This document shows, piece after piece, positions 25,994 to 34,430 of a DNA stretch of 64,000 nt. Under the pieces are notes generated by a model that saw nothing but the letters and a program-made list of their open reading frames with translations, was not told the DNA's origin and searched no databases. Positions within the stretch are counted from its first letter, which is position 1, and the number at the start of each line of letters is the position of its first letter. This DNA comes from Anaerolinea sp. (lineage in GTDB: Bacteria > Chloroflexota > Anaerolineae > Anaerolineales > Anaerolineaceae). The stretch lies in assembly GCA_029975055.1 (NCBI GenBank), contig JARKPU010000013.1:434001-498000 (forward strand). Direction: 5' to 3'. Position numbers and translations under genes: made by a program.

Positions 25994-28489
25994 TTATTGG
26001 GCAGCCGGGGTGAAATGTGAGTACCAATACCAGGTCACATCGGCAGCCGGTTTACCATGAATTGAAAGTGATTGATCGGCAATCTGCACAGGCGGGTAAT
26101 AACCAACCGAGAATACACCCGATAGCCAGGTGTTGTTGCTGACTGCCTGCAAGATCGAGGTGTAAATTTCAGCCTGCTCGCGCACATCCAGTTCAACGGA
26201 CGGAATATCCAGCCCGCCTTGAGTGAAGACAATGGGCGGAAGGCAGGCATCGGACGATTTGATGCAGCCTGTATAGGCGCCTTTCGCGGAAGGATAAGCG
26301 ATGCCAAGCATGACGGGCTTATCGAACCGGTCGCGGAGCGCACGCAGGTCGCCCTCGATGATGCTGGAAGCGGCAGCGGAAAGGTCAGAGGAAGTTGGGG
26401 TTTCGGCGTCGCTGAGCTTCCCGCTTAAGACGATGTAGATCTGGTCAACATCGTTGAGGAAGGGTGGGGTATTCGCGTAGCCATCAGGATAGACGAGGTA
26501 CCAGCCAAGTTTACCTGTAAAGCGAGAACGTACTTTCGTAATCAGTTCGCGCCAGCGCGCTTCGGCATAATCGGGCACGCCTGATGGATTTCCGAGAATT
26601 GTGCCACCCGGCAATGCAGGCAGGATGTTCTCGTCGCCCAGGACCAAGACTTCCGTGCCCGATTGGTTGGCCAGGTCTGCATGGTGCAAGATGAACGTCT
26701 CGTAGCGATCGAACCAGCTCTGCCACCAGTTGGTGTCGCGGGCGGCATCGGACCACCAGGTGGCCGCCGGCTGGTAATACGCAGCGGTTGGATGTATGGC
26801 GATGTGCAGGTTTTGGGCGTGCGCCGCATTGATCGTCTGCGAAAGGTCATACCAGGATGCATCAACACCGGAAACGATGTTGATCACCGGGGGATTGGTG
26901 GTGGTGTAGTGCCAGGTTGGTGAAAGGATCACCCAGCCAGAACCTAACCCGGCTATGTTCTGGAACGCCTGTGTGAAATAAGGCTGCCAGGAAGGATGGT
27001 AATCGGGGGTCAACTCTACGCCGGTCATGAAACCGGCGGGTTTGGCGGGAATATCGCCGGAGGGGACGGTGATGGGGTCAAAAGCGGGCAGCGACCAGTT
27101 CCACTCCTTCACTTCATCTTCGATCACCTGCGCGTAACTTTCCGGCTTGAACGTAATCCCGGCTGCATCTGTGCCTGCCGTTTGGGCGTCATCGGCAATT
27201 CCGCACTGCTCGTTGCGGCAATAACGCACTCCGGCCTGCTGGATCATGTCGAGCGGGTTATAGAGGACGTACATCCAGCGGTTGTTCCCAAGTGGCCACA
27301 TTGGGATAGGTTCCGTCCAGCCATACGGATTGAACTGGATAGAAACCGTATCGCCGGGCGGGGTGTTTGCCGGAACCGTGACGCGGAAGGTGACGGGCGC
27401 TTTACCCGTCGTTTGCCAGGTGTCGATCTTGTCCTCAATAGTGATGGGCTGGGCAGGGACGATCAACTGGCGGGTGTTGAACCCGCCTGTGCCGGATCGC
27501 TCGGCGTTCCAGAATCCGTCGCCGAGGGTGTATTTGTAGCGCAGATCGAGGCCGGCGGGCAGGTTCAATTCCAATGTGTACTGGCCGGTATCGGTATAGC
27601 GAAGCAGCGGAGCCCGCGAGGCTAATCCGCTGACGCCTCCGCGCAGGTCGGCGAAAGTGTTCCCTAATGAGGTAATGTTGCCCATCAGACGGATAGGTAT
27701 ACCCGGCGGATTACCCTCCGGCGGGGTGACAACGAAGGTGACTTTCACCAGGCCGGCAGGGTCAACCTTGATTTCAGCGGGCGTGGAAGAATCGGAGGCG
27801 ACCTCCGCCTGTTGTTGGAAGACTTTATGCCCGCCATCCAGGCTATAAACCACCAGGTTGTGCGTGCCTGGTGGGAGCCGGTCGATCAGAAACGAACCAT
27901 CGGAGGCGGTGAGGGTGTCTTGCCCGCCAATGGTAACGAGGCTGGCCGGGACAGGCGCGCCGGTCGCGCTGTCGGTCACATGCCCCTGGACACGCCCATA
28001 AACCCCTTGATACGCCAGGTTGTTCCAGGCGAGAACGGCATCTTGAATGGTCGCAGGGTTGGTCGCGTTATAAAGCCGGTAACGCACCTGCCGCCCGATG
28101 CTGTTGTACTCGATCGCGGTCTGGTTGCCTTCCTGGATATATCGGTATTTAATCACCGAACCGGCAGGCACGCTGATTTTGATGCTGTACGTGGTGGGGC
28201 TCTCGGCCTGCATCGCATAGCGCTGCGGGTTCAAAGCCAGGCCGGTGACCTCGTCCATGATTTCGAGCTTGAGCTCCTGACCATTTTCGAGAGGCTGGGG
28301 GATGGTCGTTTTAAACTCCAACTCGACAAGGAGTTTGGGCTGGCCAACCTCTGCCGCCGGGGGTTCCCCTTGAGAAGGAGCAGATGGAGTGGGCGAAAAC
28401 AACGTTGAACAGGCGCTCAACGCCAGTGAGAACAAAAGGAGCAGACTGATCGAGCGGGTGGCGAGTAAATGGACCCTTAACAACTTCAT
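25994..28489 (-). CDS. Large surface lipoprotein with repeated starch-binding-like domains and glycosidase-like barrel
   Basis: The 831-residue protein has a lipoprotein signal peptide with lipobox LSAC (Cys about 27) and a Pro/Ser linker. Three similar beta-sandwich units follow (about 50-150, 250-360, 370-470), each with phrases such as IKYRYIQEG or LRYKYTLGDGFWN and ending in a short 'E-D/V-W' segment; they look like CBM20-type starch-binding domains. Between the first and second is a carboxypeptidase-regulatory-like domain (VQGHVTDSATGAPVPAS). The C-terminal half (about 490-831) resembles a TIM-barrel glycoside hydrolase, with GVELTPDYHPSW, HIAIHPTAA and VLVLGDENILP. It is probably an anchored polysaccharide-binding or degrading protein; no catalytic pair can be assigned. 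Confidence 0.7.
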   Translation of the reverse strand: MKLLRVHLLATRSISLLLLFSLALSACSTLFSPTPSAPSQGEPPAAEVGQPKLLVELEFKTTIPQPLENGQELKLEIMDEVTGLALNPQRYAMQAESPTTYSIKISVPAGSVIKYRYIQEGNQTAIEYNSIGRQVRYRLYNATNPATIQDAVLAWNNLAYQGVYGRVQGHVTDSATGAPVPASLVTIGGQDTLTASDGSFLIDRLPPGTHNLVVYSLDGGHKVFQQQAEVASDSSTPAEIKVDPAGLVKVTFVVTPPEGNPPGIPIRLMGNITSLGNTFADLRGGVSGLASRAPLLRYTDTGQYTLELNLPAGLDLRYKYTLGDGFWNAERSGTGGFNTRQLIVPAQPITIEDKIDTWQTTGKAPVTFRVTVPANTPPGDTVSIQFNPYGWTEPIPMWPLGNNRWMYVLYNPLDMIQQAGVRYCRNEQCGIADDAQTAGTDAAGITFKPESYAQVIEDEVKEWNWSLPAFDPITVPSGDIPAKPAGFMTGVELTPDYHPSWQPYFTQAFQNIAGLGSGWVILSPTWHYTTTNPPVINIVSGVDASWYDLSQTINAAHAQNLHIAIHPTAAYYQPAATWWSDAARDTNWWQSWFDRYETFILHHADLANQSGTEVLVLGDENILPALPGGTILGNPSGVPDYAEARWRELITKVRSRFTGKLGWYLVYPDGYANTPPFLNDVDQIYIVLSGKLSDAETPTSSDLSAAASSIIEGDLRALRDRFDKPVMLGIAYPSAKGAYTGCIKSSDACLPPIVFTQGGLDIPSVELDVREQAEIYTSILQAVSNNTWLSGVFSVGYYPPVQIADQSLSIHGKPAADVTWYWYSHFTPAAQ

Positions 28490-28506
28490 GGCGCTCCTTT
28501 GAAGAG

Positions 28507-28971
28507 TTATGAATCGGTTTTGGGTGTTGAGGGTCTGAATGTCTGAGAAGCAAATTCCTGTTGGATCTCAGCCTGGCGAGCTGCGAGGCTTCCTAGCACG
28601 CCATTGATGAAGCGGGGTGTGCTATCTGAGCCGAACAGCTTGCTTAATTCAATTGCTTCGTTGATGGCAACTTTCACCGGGGTGCAACTGGCGACGGCAA
28701 ATTCCCACAGAGCGATGCGCAAGATATTGCGATCGATGACCGCCACCTGATCCATGGGCCATTCCGGGGCGTGTTGGGCGATCAGGTTATCGAGCTTATC
28801 GGTGATTGGGATGACCCCCATGATGATCTGCCTGGCGAACTCGGCCATACCATCCTCGAGGGCTTTATCCTCGAGGCGCTCCTGCAGCGCTTCTACAGGG
28901 GAGTGTCCGGTCAGATCAATTTCGTAAAGTACCTGCAAGGCCAAACCACGAGCCTTGGTGCGTGATTTCAT
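28507..28971 (-). CDS. nusB: Transcription antitermination factor NusB
   Basis: The 154-residue all-helical RNA-binding protein acts with NusE (S10) at boxA in rRNA antitermination. It starts with SRTKARGLALQVLYEIDL, contains VDRN-like VIDRNILRIALWEF (about 77-90), and INEAIELSKLFGSDSTPRFINGVLG, which is the diagnostic C-terminal helix pair. It lies 4 nt after the Asp23-family gene, the same pairing found in many Gram-positive-type genomes. The C-terminal 15 residues are a non-conserved tail. Confidence 0.94.
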   Translation of the reverse strand: MKSRTKARGLALQVLYEIDLTGHSPVEALQERLEDKALEDGMAEFARQIIMGVIPITDKLDNLIAQHAPEWPMDQVAVIDRNILRIALWEFAVASCTPVKVAINEAIELSKLFGSDSTPRFINGVLGSLAARQAEIQQEFASQTFRPSTPKTDS

Positions 28972-28975
28972 ACGG

Positions 28976-29332
28976 TTATGACTCTGCTGGTTGACTGTAA
29001 TCGATATCTTCTACGTGAATATTGACTTTCCCAACTTCCATCCCGACCATCTCCGAGATCGCCCTGGCGACCTTTGCCTGGATTTCGCGGCTGACTTCGC
29101 GCACGTTGGTATCGTGATTCAAGATGACGTAAATGTCCGAATATACGACCCCATTCTCCACGCTGATGCGCACCCCCTCGCTCGTTCCACGAGTGAAGAA
29201 CTGGTTGACATCGGTGGGGGTAGTGCAAAGCCGGTTTACCCCCGGAACGCTCAAAGCGCTGAGGCGCGCAATGGTCAGGAGCACTTCAGGGGCGATCGTC
29301 GTTTTGCCGGGCGGACGCGAGTTCGTTTCCAT
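28976..29332 (-). CDS. Asp23/Gls24 family protein
   Basis: The 118-residue protein has the Asp23 fold: APEVLLTIARLSALSVPGV at residues 13-31, ENGVVYSDIYVILNHDTNVREVSREIQAKV in the middle (quoted in part as DIYVILN and REIQAKV) and the VGKVNIHVEDIDY end. Such proteins associate with the cell envelope or with nusB in operons and their role is not settled. Start supported by GGAG 5 nt upstream, and a TAGAAT box at 29360-29365 gives a leader of about 20 nt. It is the first gene of a two-gene unit with nusB. Confidence 0.85.
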   Translation of the reverse strand: METNSRPPGKTTIAPEVLLTIARLSALSVPGVNRLCTTPTDVNQFFTRGTSEGVRISVENGVVYSDIYVILNHDTNVREVSREIQAKVARAISEMVGMEVGKVNIHVEDIDYSQPAES

Positions 29333-29400
29333 TCATACTCCACTGGTCAGGTTTCCTATATTCTAACCCATTATTGCATGAAATGTTATTGGTCTGTATG

Positions 29401-30651
29401 TCAAGACCTGCGGATGGTGGTTGTGGCATGCGGCAAGATGGCGGCGGTGAGCGGGCGCTCTGCCTGTTCGATCAGGCGGGCGACCACATCTTCGACCCGT
29501 GAAATGGGCTGCATCAAGAGGCGGCTGACCAGGCCGGGTTGGAGTTCAGACAACAAGTAGATCGGATGCTCCGAGAGCAACCGCGCGACCTGAAAGGCTT
29601 TATGAGGCCCCACGCGAAACTCCATTGAAGAGAACTTCTCCATCACTTCACTTGGGGTCTGCAAACCTGTCATGAAGTCTTCATATGCGCGGCTGCCTGT
29701 GCCTTCCGGGCATGAGGCCACGAGAACGAGGGCACCGCCCGGTTTGCAGAACATCGAGGCGTGCGTCAATGCTTTTTGGGCCTGGTAGAAGTTGATATCT
29801 TTCGGATGGCCGCCTGCGGAAGCGATCACCAGGTCGAATTGGCGTTCACAATGGGTTCCGCAGACGGATTTCGAGACCGGGATGCCCGCCCTGGAGACGA
29901 GCCCCGGGCGGCCAAAGAATGCCGCGACAATTGCCTTATCCTGGTTGAGAATTGCGTTGAGGGCAAGGTCAATGTTCATCAGCGCCCCAATTTCCTCGAT
30001 ATCCTGGCGCAAGGGGTTTTCCTCGAAGATGCCGATCCAGGAATTGGGGCGGATGAGCAGCGCGTGGTTGTGGTTGATCGTCTTGCGGCCGGCCAGCCCG
30101 ATAGCTGCAGATTTATACCCCCCGGAAAACCCGGCGAAGTGGTGCGGTTCGATATCGCCGACGACAATCCGCAGGTCGGCGGCATGGAAGCGCCTGTTTA
30201 CCCAGACAGGGCTTCCCGCAGAGGTTTGACCGAGGTATTCCAGATTCTCTGCGTCATCGGCGTTGTGCGCAGCAATTCGGTATCGAGCAATGATTTCGGG
30301 GGGTAAGATGGCGATGAACTCTTCCGGCTGCATTGGGATATGGGTTCCGGATGCGATCCAGATGTGGATTTGCTCGTCGGGGATGCCGAAAGAAGCCAGT
30401 TTCGCCAGCAGCGGGGTAAGGAGCAGATGGTTGGGCACCGGCCGCGTCTTGTCGTTCACAGCGACGGCCACGGTGGCCGTGGGGCCGATGTTCCAGTTGA
30501 ATCCGAGCGGGTGGTCGATCGCCTCACGGACGACAACCAATGGTTCGGGGGCAGCAGCGGTGTAAGCCGGCAGGATAAGCTGCTGGTCAACCGAATCCGG
30601 CAGGGTAACAGTAATTTTTGAACGGCCGTACGGGAGGGAGTATTCGGTCAT
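29401..30651 (-). CDS. larA: LarA family nickel-pincer racemase/epimerase
   Basis: The 416-residue protein matches lactate racemase LarA. The residues that bind the nickel-pincer nucleotide in the Lactobacillus enzyme (H108, H174, K184, H200) have equivalents at H104 (SGTHIP), H170 (EPHHFAGFSGGYK), K180 and H196 (INHNHALL), all shifted by exactly four. It interconverts D- and L-2-hydroxy acids; family members act on substrates beyond lactate. The cofactor genes larB, larC and larE are not nearby. GGAG lies 10 nt before the ATG. The leader is about 200 nt and carries a duplicated promoter-like segment. Confidence 0.88.
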   Translation of the reverse strand: MTEYSLPYGRSKITVTLPDSVDQQLILPAYTAAAPEPLVVVREAIDHPLGFNWNIGPTATVAVAVNDKTRPVPNHLLLTPLLAKLASFGIPDEQIHIWIASGTHIPMQPEEFIAILPPEIIARYRIAAHNADDAENLEYLGQTSAGSPVWVNRRFHAADLRIVVGDIEPHHFAGFSGGYKSAAIGLAGRKTINHNHALLIRPNSWIGIFEENPLRQDIEEIGALMNIDLALNAILNQDKAIVAAFFGRPGLVSRAGIPVSKSVCGTHCERQFDLVIASAGGHPKDINFYQAQKALTHASMFCKPGGALVLVASCPEGTGSRAYEDFMTGLQTPSEVMEKFSSMEFRVGPHKAFQVARLLSEHPIYLLSELQPGLVSRLLMQPISRVEDVVARLIEQAERPLTAAILPHATTTIRRS

Positions 30652-30672
30652 AGTAGAGCTCCGGAGGAAAAT

Positions 30673-30690
30673 TGCGTGTAGCCATTAGAA
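30673..30690 (-). repeat. Copy 1 of an 18-bp direct repeat upstream of larA
   Basis: This 18-bp segment matches 30844-30861 at 16 positions. On the minus strand it reads TTCTAATGGCTACACGCA, so it holds a weaker -10-like TCTAAT about 30 nt before the larA ATG. It may be a second promoter or an operator copy. Confidence 0.5.
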
Positions 30691-30843
30691 GACGTATCCT
30701 GGATAAAAAACGGGGCGGGGCAGGGGGGGGTTAAGAGTAACAACAGCATATTGCGGCGGGAGGAACCGGAATTATTCACCGCAGGGGTTGTCCGCGTGCG
30801 TGGAATTCCTGGCATACTTTTCGTGGGCGCCACTTCTATTAAA

Positions 30844-30861
30844 TGCGCGTAGCCATTATAA
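30844..30861 (-). promoter_or_regulatory. larA upstream promoter (-10) within the second copy of the 18-bp repeat
   Basis: The minus strand reads TTATAATGGCTACGCGCA. It contains a perfect TATAAT (30855-30860) preceded by TG one base upstream, making a strong extended -10 element. No -35 hexamer is visible. Transcription would begin near 30848 and leave a leader of about 197 nt before larA, including a C-rich tract (G-rich on the plus strand) at 30712-30730. Confidence 0.5.
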
Positions 30862-30885
30862 CACCCTGTTACCAAGCCCTTCTTC

Positions 30886-31932
30886 CTATCCCAAAGTAAC
30901 CAAACACACATTCACCAACGCCTTCGCCTCATCGGCGCGCAAGGCAATGCAGTTGACGCCCTGTACAACGCCCTCGGTGGGCGGTACCTCATCCGCTTTG
31001 AAGCGAATGATCTTCCCAAGGCGCGAAATGATGAACAGGTCATCATTCAAGTCCGTTGTGCATGCGCCGACCACACTGCTGCTCTTGAGCACCAATTTAC
31101 CACTGCCACCGGGAGATTTGTTTGCAGCAAAGCCGCTCATTTGCCTGAGCGTGCCTTTCCCATCGGCGGAGAGCACAAACACACTGCTACTGTCATCCAC
31201 TGATGCAATACTCACCACTGAGTCGTTCTCTGCCACCCTCAACCCGAGGCCACCCTGTGGGGGAATGGCCTTTTCAGGAAAGCGAATTCCCGTTCCGGCC
31301 CGGGTGACCAGAAGAAGGTCTGCGCTGCCCGGAGTCCAGCAAGCTGCTGCCAACGGACCAAATTCCAGCAGGTTGTAAAGCTGTGTTCCCTGCCGCATAT
31401 GCTCACCAAACAGGTGGTGACGTAAACAACGCACTTTGCCGAGCTCGCTGGCCAGGGCAACATACCCACGAGCCTGCTCTGGCAATATCGCGACCACTCT
31501 TTCACCGGCTTCCAACCCGAAACGCTCCAACACATTGATGCCCTTCGAGCGCACGGGGAGTGAATCCAGGCTGCCAACAGATAGGCGAAACACACGTGCA
31601 TTGCTTGTGAACACCAGGGCGGTTTGCTTCTCGTCCACCGAGGCCAGCAAGGATGGGTGATCGGGCGGCACGGTATCCAGGTCAAAGATCCCCATCCCAC
31701 CGCGATGCTGCCTGGGGTAGAGGTGGCGGTATGTTCGCTTGATCCATCCCGACGCACTCACCGTCAAAATGCAGCTGGTGGTTTCTGGCTCGGTATACAC
31801 CACTTCTTGCAGTGCTTCCGATAGAGGGGTAAGAGCATCTGCCCTGGAAGCACCCAGGCCCAATTTCCGTTCTAAGAATTCGATATATCGGATCACATCC
31901 GGGGGGGTATTGCTGAGGTCAGGTCGCTGCAT
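30886..31932 (-). CDS. Stand-alone DNA gyrase A C-terminal (beta-pinwheel) domain protein
   Basis: The 348-residue protein starts with a short helical part (residues 10-45) and then consists of six repeated units such as LTVSASGWIKRTY, LVFTSNARVFRLSV, LASELGKVRCLRHH, LVTRAGTGIRF, VLSADGKGTLRQM and IISRLGKIIRFKADEVP. These are blades of the DNA-wrapping propeller of gyrase A. QHRGGMG (75-81) is close to the GyrA box QRRGGKG. The catalytic breakage-reunion domain with its Tyr is absent. ATG 31932 was chosen because TACAAT at 31966-31971 predicts transcription starting inside the longer frame. It may wrap DNA or modulate gyrase. Confidence 0.82.
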   Translation of the reverse strand: MQRPDLSNTPPDVIRYIEFLERKLGLGASRADALTPLSEALQEVVYTEPETTSCILTVSASGWIKRTYRHLYPRQHRGGMGIFDLDTVPPDHPSLLASVDEKQTALVFTSNARVFRLSVGSLDSLPVRSKGINVLERFGLEAGERVVAILPEQARGYVALASELGKVRCLRHHLFGEHMRQGTQLYNLLEFGPLAAACWTPGSADLLLVTRAGTGIRFPEKAIPPQGGLGLRVAENDSVVSIASVDDSSSVFVLSADGKGTLRQMSGFAANKSPGGSGKLVLKSSSVVGACTTDLNDDLFIISRLGKIIRFKADEVPPTEGVVQGVNCIALRADEAKALVNVCLVTLG

Positions 31933-31965
31933 CGTAACCGCCGCAAAAGAAAATGTAGAGGTAAC

Positions 31966-31971
31966 ATTGTA
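31966..31971 (-). promoter_or_regulatory. -10 box of the gyrase A C-terminal-like gene
   Basis: The minus strand reads TACAAT, predicting a start near 31959 and a leader of about 27 nt. This argues against the upstream in-frame TTG at 31998. The -35 region is weak. Confidence 0.4.
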
Positions 31972-32005
31972 CCCTATCTGCAGTATCTCAAAGGGCAATT
32001 GGAAT

Positions 32006-32034
32006 GAAAAAGAAGCGCCTTTGCGCTCCTTTTC
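32006..32034 (-). terminator. Rho-independent terminator of the NBR1-like gene
   Basis: A stem with AGCGC (32014-32018) and GCGCT (32023-32027) around CTTT is extended by A-rich and T-rich flanks. In the minus-strand transcript it is followed by a U-rich stretch. It lies 30 nt past the stop at 32064 and upstream of the next promoter. Confidence 0.7.
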
Positions 32035-32063
32035 ACTGATGAAACGGGGTACCTAGTCAAAGA

Positions 32064-32753
32064 TCAGGGGCTGGTATCCGTAAAGATCTCTACATAGAAT
32101 GTGCAGCGGGGATTCAAGCCCTCCATGAATGCCCAATAGGTGATGTGATATCCCGCCGTCTTTGGAGCCTGCATGGTGACGGTCACCTCGAATGTATCGC
32201 CTGGGACAACCGTGCGCGGTAGATCGATGATGCTCTTGCCGGTATGCATCGATTCTCCGCTCTTGAAGCGCACATCAATGCCATCCGAGGGCCAGTTGGT
32301 GTCGCTGGTATTCTGCAGCACCCAGCGGGTGGTGAAGACTGTTCCAGGTTTGAAACTGGTGCCGTCTGCAGGGTCCTGGCTGACTACCTTGCATTTGCCT
32401 TCGAGCGGCAGGCGCTCATTGGTGGGCAAGAGCGATTTCGGCGGCTGCGTGGGGCTGGGAAGCACAAACGGCGTGATAACAAAAGGCGTTGAAGTGGGCG
32501 CCGCGGTGGAAGTTGGTTTACGCGTAGGCGTGGCCGCTTCGGTGGGACGCGGGGTAGGAGTCCATGTGGGCGGAAGCCTGCGCACCGTGGCGGTTGGCGA
32601 TGGGATGAAGAGTGACGACAACCCGCCGCCCTGGGGAGGGAAGGGGTTAAACGGCAGGTTTGGGTTGATGAACAGCAAAAGCGCCGCCAGGGCAATCAAT
32701 ACAATCCCGACAATCAACAAGAAGGTGAGAATATCCCAGATTGAAGTCTTCAT
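32064..32753 (-). CDS. Membrane-anchored NBR1-Ig-like domain protein
   Basis: The 229-residue protein has one N-terminal membrane helix (about residues 5-30), a Pro/Thr-rich extracellular linker (about 50-105) and a C-terminal immunoglobulin-like domain (about 115-225) with FTTRWVLQNTSDTNWPSDG, the signature of the NBR1 central domain (W, N-T-S/G, W-P). Such domains are frequent in Anaerolineae surface proteins and are thought to mediate protein or glycan contacts. The second ATG was used because GAGGGG overlaps the first. A TATAAT box at 32802-32807 fits. Confidence 0.8.
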   Translation of the reverse strand: MKTSIWDILTFLLIVGIVLIALAALLLFINPNLPFNPFPPQGGGLSSLFIPSPTATVRRLPPTWTPTPRPTEAATPTRKPTSTAAPTSTPFVITPFVLPSPTQPPKSLLPTNERLPLEGKCKVVSQDPADGTSFKPGTVFTTRWVLQNTSDTNWPSDGIDVRFKSGESMHTGKSIIDLPRTVVPGDTFEVTVTMQAPKTAGYHITYWAFMEGLNPRCTFYVEIFTDTSP

Positions 32754-32801
32754 GATCGGCATCCCCTCGGGGCAAGTGATCGATAGCCGGCCTCATCACT
32801 C

Positions 32802-32807
32802 ATTATA
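32802..32807 (-). promoter_or_regulatory. -10 box of the NBR1-like gene
   Basis: TATAAT on the minus strand about 48 nt before the ATG at 32753. No clear -35 element 17 nt upstream. It also follows the end of the recombinase gene by some 80 nt. Confidence 0.4.
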
Positions 32808-32885
32808 TATGATCTACTGATTATCACACTTTTCGATATTGCAAGAACAGGGCCAGATGCTCCCTATCAAGGGGTGCAAATGATG

Positions 32886-33899
32886 TCATTTTCCTTCGAT
32901 GGCCTGCCGGTAGCCCTTATCCAGTTCATCATCGCTCAGGTGAGCATAGCGCTGGGTGACGGCGATGTTGCGGTGGCGCGCCAATTCCTGCGCAAGTTTC
33001 AGGTTGCCGGATGTGCGCAGCACTTTGGTGACAAAATAATGCCGGAAGGAATGCGGGGTGATCGCGCCGACCATGTAGTCGCCAAGCAAGGTGCGGACGC
33101 GCTCAGCGACGATATTGCGGCCTGTGGTGGTGGTCATTGGGCGGATTTTCTTCCCCGCGCCGGGATCATGCCGGGCAAATAATGGCAGGCGGGTGAGGGG
33201 CACGCCGCTGGCGCCGTCGAGGACGGCCCGGGCTTTGAGGTAGTCTTTGATGGCTTCGATCGAACGCTCCGAGAAACGGATGACGGCCTCTCGGTTGCCT
33301 TTTCCGATTACGATGGCCTTGAGCTCATTCCAATCGATATCACCGCGTTTTAGATTACACGCTTCATGCACCCGCAGGCCGGTATCGGCAAGGGTATAGA
33401 AAAACGCCCGGTCACGCAGGTTGCGGAGGCGTTCGGCGGCATCCTCAACCGAGGCTCCGGCGAGTAAATCGATCTTGGTAAGCAGTTCATCGATAGCGCT
33501 GCCAGGGAACTGTGGAAGACGCTGCCCCGGCCGCCGCGCGCGCTGCCGGATGAGCAGCCGAATACGCGGAAGGTTCACCTTTATCAGGTCTTCGGCTGCC
33601 AGAAAATCGTAAAAGCCAGCAGCAGCCGTCAGGTAAAGCGACTCGGTTGCTGGGCTTTTCTCTTTGAGCGCCTCCGCGAACCAGGCAATCGCTTCTTCGG
33701 GCAGATCACCAATCGAGAATTTATCGGGTTGCAGCTGGTGCGCATTGAGCACGGATGAAAAAGCATTGAGCGCGTTCCGGTAGGTCTGCGCAGTGCGCGG
33801 GCTGCGCGCCTGGCGAACCGTCTGAAGATAGCGTTCGATCGCCCAGGAGATCGTCCCTGCCTGGAATTCCTCATTCACATCCAGGTGGCTAGGACTCAC
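32886..33899 (-). CDS. Tyrosine recombinase (XerC/XerD-like integrase)
   Basis: The 337-residue protein has an N-terminal SAM-like core-binding domain (about 12-105) and a catalytic domain with all active residues: R176 (DTGLRVHEA), K200 (GKGNRE), H283 and R286 (HSFRHYF), H309 (ARHRN) and Tyr318 (TQRYAHL). It should cut and join DNA at a specific site. It overlaps yjjX by 4 nt and sits in housekeeping genes with no attachment-site repeats, so it is more likely a chromosomal Xer-type enzyme than a phage integrase. It is slightly longer than XerC/D because of a loop near 225-260. Confidence 0.87.
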   Translation of the reverse strand: MSPSHLDVNEEFQAGTISWAIERYLQTVRQARSPRTAQTYRNALNAFSSVLNAHQLQPDKFSIGDLPEEAIAWFAEALKEKSPATESLYLTAAAGFYDFLAAEDLIKVNLPRIRLLIRQRARRPGQRLPQFPGSAIDELLTKIDLLAGASVEDAAERLRNLRDRAFFYTLADTGLRVHEACNLKRGDIDWNELKAIVIGKGNREAVIRFSERSIEAIKDYLKARAVLDGASGVPLTRLPLFARHDPGAGKKIRPMTTTTGRNIVAERVRTLLGDYMVGAITPHSFRHYFVTKVLRTSGNLKLAQELARHRNIAVTQRYAHLSDDELDKGYRQAIEGK

Positions 33900-34429
33900 G
33901 GATATAGCTCCGCGTTCAACACGGGTGCAATCGCCATCAACACAGCATGCTCGTACAGGTCGGTGCGGGTCACCCGGTCTCCGGTGAGCAGGCCAATCGC
34001 GCCGTTGGCTTGTTTCGAGTTCGAGCGGTAAAAGATGATATCGTCCGCCTTGCCCAGTTCAACACCCTGGCGGACCAATTCAGAGACGGTCTTGGGCAGG
34101 AAGAACATCGCCGAGCGAGCCGATCCATACCGCTCTTTCGACTGCACCACAATCCAGGCAAACGCAGCCAAACCTTCCGGGTGTTCCTCCACGCCGCCTT
34201 CAATCCCGGCCCAGAAATCAGCGCCCGGTTCGATCTTCATGGCATTGCGTACCCGGTTTTTTGCGCCGCGATACGTTTCTTCATCGCTCATCGGCTGGAC
34301 GCTTATCTCGCTGGGGGCATCGACAGGGAGTACCACCAGTTCTTCCCCCGGCAGCCAGGCCAAAAAGCCCAGCCTGACGGCTTCGATCTTCACAGGGTTG
34401 GTGGAGGCGACGACGATGCGTACCGGCAT
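33896..34429 (-). CDS. yjjX: Inosine/xanthosine triphosphatase (YjjX family)
   Basis: The 177-residue protein belongs to the NTPase family that hydrolyses non-canonical purine triphosphates (ITP, XTP) to protect nucleic acids. The nucleotide-binding start VVASTNPVKIEAV (residues 5-17), QPMSDEETYRGAKNRV, FWAGIEGGVE and the LLTGDRVTRTDLYEHAV end are family signatures. Its stop overlaps the recombinase start by 4 nt, and the upstream 174-residue membrane protein ends 1 nt before it. Confidence 0.9.
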   Translation of the reverse strand: MPVRIVVASTNPVKIEAVRLGFLAWLPGEELVVLPVDAPSEISVQPMSDEETYRGAKNRVRNAMKIEPGADFWAGIEGGVEEHPEGLAAFAWIVVQSKERYGSARSAMFFLPKTVSELVRQGVELGKADDIIFYRSNSKQANGAIGLLTGDRVTRTDLYEHAVLMAIAPVLNAELYP

Positions 34430-34430
34430 G

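Noticed and set aside
32886-33899. Phage or integrative element around the tyrosine recombinase
   Set aside because: Neighbours are housekeeping genes overlapping by 4 nt, there is no tRNA gene, no direct repeats and no phage or conjugation gene.
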